A DNA stretch of 46,354 bases from Reticulitermes lucifugus (Eukaryota > Arthropoda > Insecta > Blattodea > Rhinotermitidae). Shown here in pieces: positions 43,011 to 46,354 of the stretch; the first letter of the stretch is position 1, and every line of letters begins with the position of its first letter. The stretch covers positions 3,438 to 49,791 of the forward strand of contig JAKCWW010003219.1 of assembly GCA_026260175.1 (NCBI GenBank), in the 5' to 3' direction. The position numbers and the translations under genes are program-made. The notes beneath the pieces are model-generated. The model was given only the letters and a program-made list of their open reading frames with translations. It ran no database searches and was not told where the DNA came from.

Positions 43011-43705
43011 TTTTTTGCCCTGACCGCATTACCCACCATATAGTAAGAGTATGCCAAGTAGAGTGGCTGACGCAAAACTCCAGCGAATACGATTCGATTG
43101 CCAATCGTAGCAATTTCGGCTACAGTGCGCAAAATTTCCATTATCTTTATGAGAGTGTCTTTTGTTAGATAATTTATAGAATTTTACATTACATTTTGAC
43201 TTCTTGGACTACTTATCATCAGTTCATTAATAATCACCCAAAACGTCTCTTGGTATAATTCTGGGTAAAGTTGTATATTATTTTGGATCGTTATTGGAAG
43301 ATTGGCAACACTGATATGTGTGCAGTGTAAGCATGACCATTAGTGTCATGGCTGCGTGTTTTGATGTACGAAATAACGTGTACTGTTTCATTCACTGTAT
43401 GTGTCGTGATGTATTTGATGGAGAGCAGTAAAAGTCATCAGTGTAAAATGCACCTCGCTGTGTTGAATCGGAAGGTAGGCGTATAAAATTTTTAACGGAA
43501 TTACTGAAATGAAATATGCACGTACTTATTTGGTGCTGTTACGCGTAGGTCGCCATGATGTTCGGTAAAAAGCGAAATTTTGTTAAACATTCACAGCTTT
43601 TACCAAAAGTGTAATTGTAATTTATTGTAGTGTTTTTTTCTTATTTAAGATTTGTAATATTCTCAAGAGTGGCGTTGCCAGCTACACGGTGTTAGAGTAC
43701 AAATC

Positions 43706-43744
<39 letters not shown>

Positions 43745-43990
43745 TAGCATGAAGAGGTGGGATCTTTCTTCATGTACTGCGAGTTCTCGAAATACTACGT
43801 ACTTAACCCAATTCGCTTGACAGGAAGACTTCAGTCTACAGCAGCTACGAAAATTCGTTTTGTGGATATACTAAAGGATTTTGTCATATATGACCACAGT
43901 GTGTGTAAACATTATTGGCTTTATGTATTGAAATTGTATGTACACTCAAAATTTTCTGCTATAATTGTACCACTTGCGGGAGTTTTACGT
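43011..43990. other. No secure gene; contains (TA)n at about 43708-43738
   Basis: CpG-richer than the previous 10 kb. Several short ATG frames are followed by GT sites (for example ATG at 43450 with a possible donor about 30 bases on), but nothing recognisable. It could be a promoter region, on weak evidence. Confidence 0.35.
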
Positions 43991-44257
43991 TAAGTAGGAA
44001 GGAGAGGATTACATGAGCTGGCTGTCCTCTCCGACCTATAAGGAGATTAGCCCCATCTCAGGACAACTGTTGTTGATACCTTGTCAATGTCACAAGGGAT
44101 GAACGACTTGTGTGAAGTTATGATGTCATTGTGACTTAAGGGTCCGAAGGCAAGACCCGTATAGGACAAGAATGTAAGTTTCGACCAATAGCTTCACACG
44201 GCCACACCCAAGACCCCTCTGCTATGACGCATAGTTTTCACACGACACCTAATTCCC

Positions 44258-44265
44258 TATAAAAA
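44258..44265 (+). promoter_or_regulatory. Putative TATA box of the LTR
   Basis: TATAAAAA sits in a GC-mixed context after a CpG-containing upstream stretch. Spacing to the leader fits an LTR promoter. There is no direct proof. Confidence 0.4.
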
Positions 44266-44528
44266 CTGATGTATTTGTAGCACAGGGGGACACTGCGTTA
44301 CTTTCACCTCTGTTATTGTCAACTCTGGTACATTTCAGTCTTCCAACATGTAACTTGTAATATTTTCAGTAATATATATATTTGTGTCAAACCATCCTCA
44401 AGTAGACTTGTAAGTTATTCCTTAAGTGTCCTAACGGATCCATCATCAGACTCCGCTCGGTCTACAAGAAGATCCAACCACCAGCTCCCGGGATACAACA
44501 CACCGTCCCATTTCTAATGTCAGGTATG

Positions 44529-44600
44529 GGGTTTGGATACAGCCTGCTGAAGAGGTTTAGACAGAGTCTGCTGAAGGGGTTTGGACACAGCTTACCGAAG
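44529..44600 (+). repeat. Three tandem 24-bp units in the LTR-element leader
   Basis: Units at 44529-44552, 44553-44576 and 44577-44600 share GGTTTnGAnACAGnnTnCnGAAG. In the frame opened by ATG at 44526 they encode GFGYSLLK, RFRQSLLK and GFGHSLPK, in a 43-codon frame ending at TAG. Whether this is translated is unknown. Confidence 0.75.
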
Positions 44601-45109
44601 AAGTTGGAATCAACATATTCTACATCTCGACGATTCATTCGTCCCCGGCACAACTAGAGGTTGCCTAGTGACTGCCGCAGTGTGAAGGACTGTCCTGCAC
44701 TTGTACCATTTGTACGTTGTCCACTGTACGATACTCTGCTTCTGTTAACTCGAGCCCTGGCCGGAGATTGACTACAAGGCAACATCTCCCACGTTCTCCC
44801 AGTCATCGAGACCAGAATATTTTAGATGCCACCGAAGAGCCTTACTGAGAAGAAGACTCCGCTGGCCCGTTCCAAGTACCAGACGTCGAGACCCATCCCC
44901 GAGCAGCGAAGCCGCAACTGGATCCTGCATCCCAAAATCACACTTCCGAGCTGCAACTTTCCGTCACCGTTTCTTCACATGACGCAGGAACTTCGTGTGT
45001 TCTACCACAGCCTCGAAGACATCACTGGGTAAGTTGCACTCAAAATTGTATTACCTTGGAAAGTCAGCCAACTAAGTAATAGTATTGTTAAATTAGTGGG
45101 AATCAGGGA

Positions 45110-45578
45110 GGTTATCCTCCGGGACGACGACATCGTTCAATATACCACGAGTTAACTGTGGGATAAGGACGAGCCCTGATTCCGTCTAAGGTTTTAACAT
45201 TAGTACTAAAATTGAGGTTACGTATATAGAAGATTTTCCTTTCGGACGACGACATCGCCTGAATGCCTCGATAATACTGAGGACTGTGGTCTGAGTCCTG
45301 ATACATAACCGAGCTTGGTTTGCAAATCAGAATGGTTTTCCTTGTGAAGACGATATCGCTCAAACGCCTACGATAATACTGTAGTACAAGGGCTGAGTTC
45401 TGATTTCAACTAGACTAAGTGGTTTTTGCTTTAAGATATAGTACACTCAAGGTTGCGTGTCACTGAATTCTGGTTCACAACCGGGTTTGGCTTGATATCT
45501 GAAAGGTTTTCCCCTGGGACGACAACATCACTCAAACGCCTACGATAATACTGTAGGACAAGGGCTGAGTTCAGATAC
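45110..45578 (+). repeat. Four diverged repeats ahead of the gag-like frame
   Basis: Units at about 45110-45184, 45232-45303, 45334-45405 and 45505-45578 share TTTTCC..GGGACGACGACATCG, CGATAATACTG and a GAGTCCTGAT-like end. Units 3 and 4 are closest and share CTCAAACGCCTACGATAATA. Linkers before units 3 and 4 are also related. The strand encodes no continuous protein. Confidence 0.8.
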
Positions 45579-45664
45579 AACCAAACCAAGTGCACTAAAC
45601 TGTGACTGAATTTTAAATAAATAAGTATACAAGAGCAGTTGTTGTTGACAAGTGTAAAAGCAAC

Positions 45665-46260
45665 ATGGAGGCAGACAATAGTAGCGATATTTCTGAAGAT
45701 AGTACGCATTACTGTAGCATAGCTGAGGCCATGAAACTAATTACGCACCCCTTTGACGGTGATAAAAGAAGGTTAAGAGAATTTATTGAAATTTGGATGT
45801 AGTATTCGAACTAGTGGACCCTAGTTCTTTTAAAGTTTGTGAAAGCTAAGATAACAGGAGATGCCCAATCAAACTTAATGGTGAGAGACCTAACGCAAGT
45901 TGGGGTTTAGTGAAAACAATATTGGAAGAAAACTACGCAACGAGGCGTACGTTAGATTATTATGCCTGTAAGATGTTCAGTGCCAGACAGAGCAAGAATG
46001 AGAGTATAGCTTCGTGGGGAAAGAAGACAGATGAACTACAAACAGACCTAAGGGAAGCTGCAAGGCGGGTTTGTAAACCTGAGGAAATATTAGGAGCGAT
46101 AGGCCTAATTAACCACCTAGGAAATGCTTGCTTTATACAGGGACTGTACAACGAACGTATCCAGACTATAGTTCGGTGTAGAGGAGAATCCATTCTCCTG
46201 TTTCAGGCGATAGGAATTTTACTGGAAGAAGAAAGCGCTATACTTTCCGGGGTTTACTAG
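45665..46260 (+). pseudogene. Gag-like frame of an LTR retrotransposon, broken
   Basis: An ATG at 45665 opens a frame (MEADNSSDISEDS, ITHPFDGDKRRLREF) that meets TAG after 45 codons. Similar-looking sequence continues in shifted frames (NLDVVFELVDPSSF, then KFVKAKITGDAQSNLM) and again from 45910 as one 116-residue frame (YATRRTLDYYACK, NESIASWGKKTDELQTDL, RVCKPEEILGAIGLINHL). This is the capsid-like region of retrotransposon Gag proteins, which package element RNA. At least two frameshifts and stops inactivate it. It ends at TAG 46258-46260, inside the first GTTGCGTCCC repeat. Confidence 0.65.
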
Positions 46261-46354
46261 TTGCGTCCCAGGCTGCCGAGGGTCAGTGTACCAGTTGCGT
46301 CCCGCGGTCAGTTTCCAGGTATAGCATTTGTGTACCAGTTGCGTCCCACGCTGC
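46253..46354 (+). repeat. TACCAGTTGCGTCCC repeats at window end
   Basis: Three units share TA(C)CAGTTGCGTCCC (about 46256, 46290, 46333). The first and last continue as AnGCTGC. The TAG ending the gag-like frame is a variant of the CAG in this unit. The array may go on past the window. Confidence 0.7.

Larger units (their letters stand above)
43990..46354 (+). mobile_element. 5' part of an LTR retrotransposon (partial)
   Basis: The segment has, in order: a putative LTR-like stretch (about 43990-44450) with a TATA box at 44258-44265; a leader with two kinds of internal repeats; and a Gag-like reading frame (45665-46260). The pol part would be beyond the window. No primer-binding site or exact LTR borders were recognised. 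The Gag resemblance points to Ty3/gypsy-type insect elements. CpG density is high. Confidence 0.55.

Noticed and set aside
1-46354. CRISPR array, operon or bacterial insertion
   Set aside because: No evenly spaced repeats with unique spacers and no compact bacterial genes; all repeats are eukaryotic in type.

Overview
The window reads as nuclear DNA of an insect, most probably a cockroach or termite (Blattodea) or another hemimetabolous insect. It is AT-rich, its genes are cut by GT-AG introns, and it is full of tRNA-derived SINEs, decayed LINEs, short inverted-repeat DNA transposons and one LTR-element 5' part. The order is inferred from repeat style and protein resemblance, not proven. There is no prokaryotic gene, CRISPR array, rRNA or credible free-standing tRNA gene.

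Two host genes can be read, both on the + strand. The first (4206-8241) is the 3' part of a Rnd/RhoE-type atypical Rho GTPase. Four exons run from switch I to a farnesylation-type C-terminus (CSIM) and the stop. The exon with the P-loop is not visible and probably lies upstream. The second (30962-39028) is a complete six-exon VAT1-like gene encoding a 350-residue zinc-free medium-chain oxidoreductase. All its splice phases close without a break. The acceptor directly before the ATG suggests an upstream 5'UTR exon, which I could not place. The genes encode a membrane-anchored signalling GTPase and a cytosolic/membrane-associated reductase; nothing shows that they work together.

Layout. 1-475: SINEs and a TA microsatellite. 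2401-3052: hAT-like MITE. 3368-3573: palindromic repeat. 4206-8241: Rnd gene, with a duplicated splice-donor segment, a TA-flanked MITE and a 33-bp minisatellite in its introns. 9650-12425: decayed LINE on the - strand, holding two SINE insertions and the only assembly gap (11522-11658). 13089-14171: two more SINEs. 18750-19491: dead pogo/Tigger-like transposase on the - strand. 20241-20482: hAT-like MITE. 22864-23568: foldback element. 25686-26160: SINE joined to a LINE tail. 26778-27223: two palindromic repeats. 27304-27423: an uncertain secretory-type exon. 29937-30670: SINE and MITE. 30962-39028: VAT1, with more repeats in its introns. 39228-39552: LINE tail. 41692-41856: MITE. From about 43990 to the window end: 5' part of an LTR retrotransposon with a repeat-rich leader and a broken gag-like reading frame.

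The most interesting signals not explained by genes are: (i) a family of palindromic repeats whose arms carry CTGANGA ... GAAAC, the conserved core of hammerhead ribozymes; (ii) a 56-bp tandem duplication that recreates a perfect splice donor just after the first visible Rnd exon; (iii) a perfect 42-bp duplication and a perfect 21-bp hairpin in the last VAT1 intron; (iv) an array of four diverged repeats in the LTR-element leader. I see no clearly new multi-gene system.
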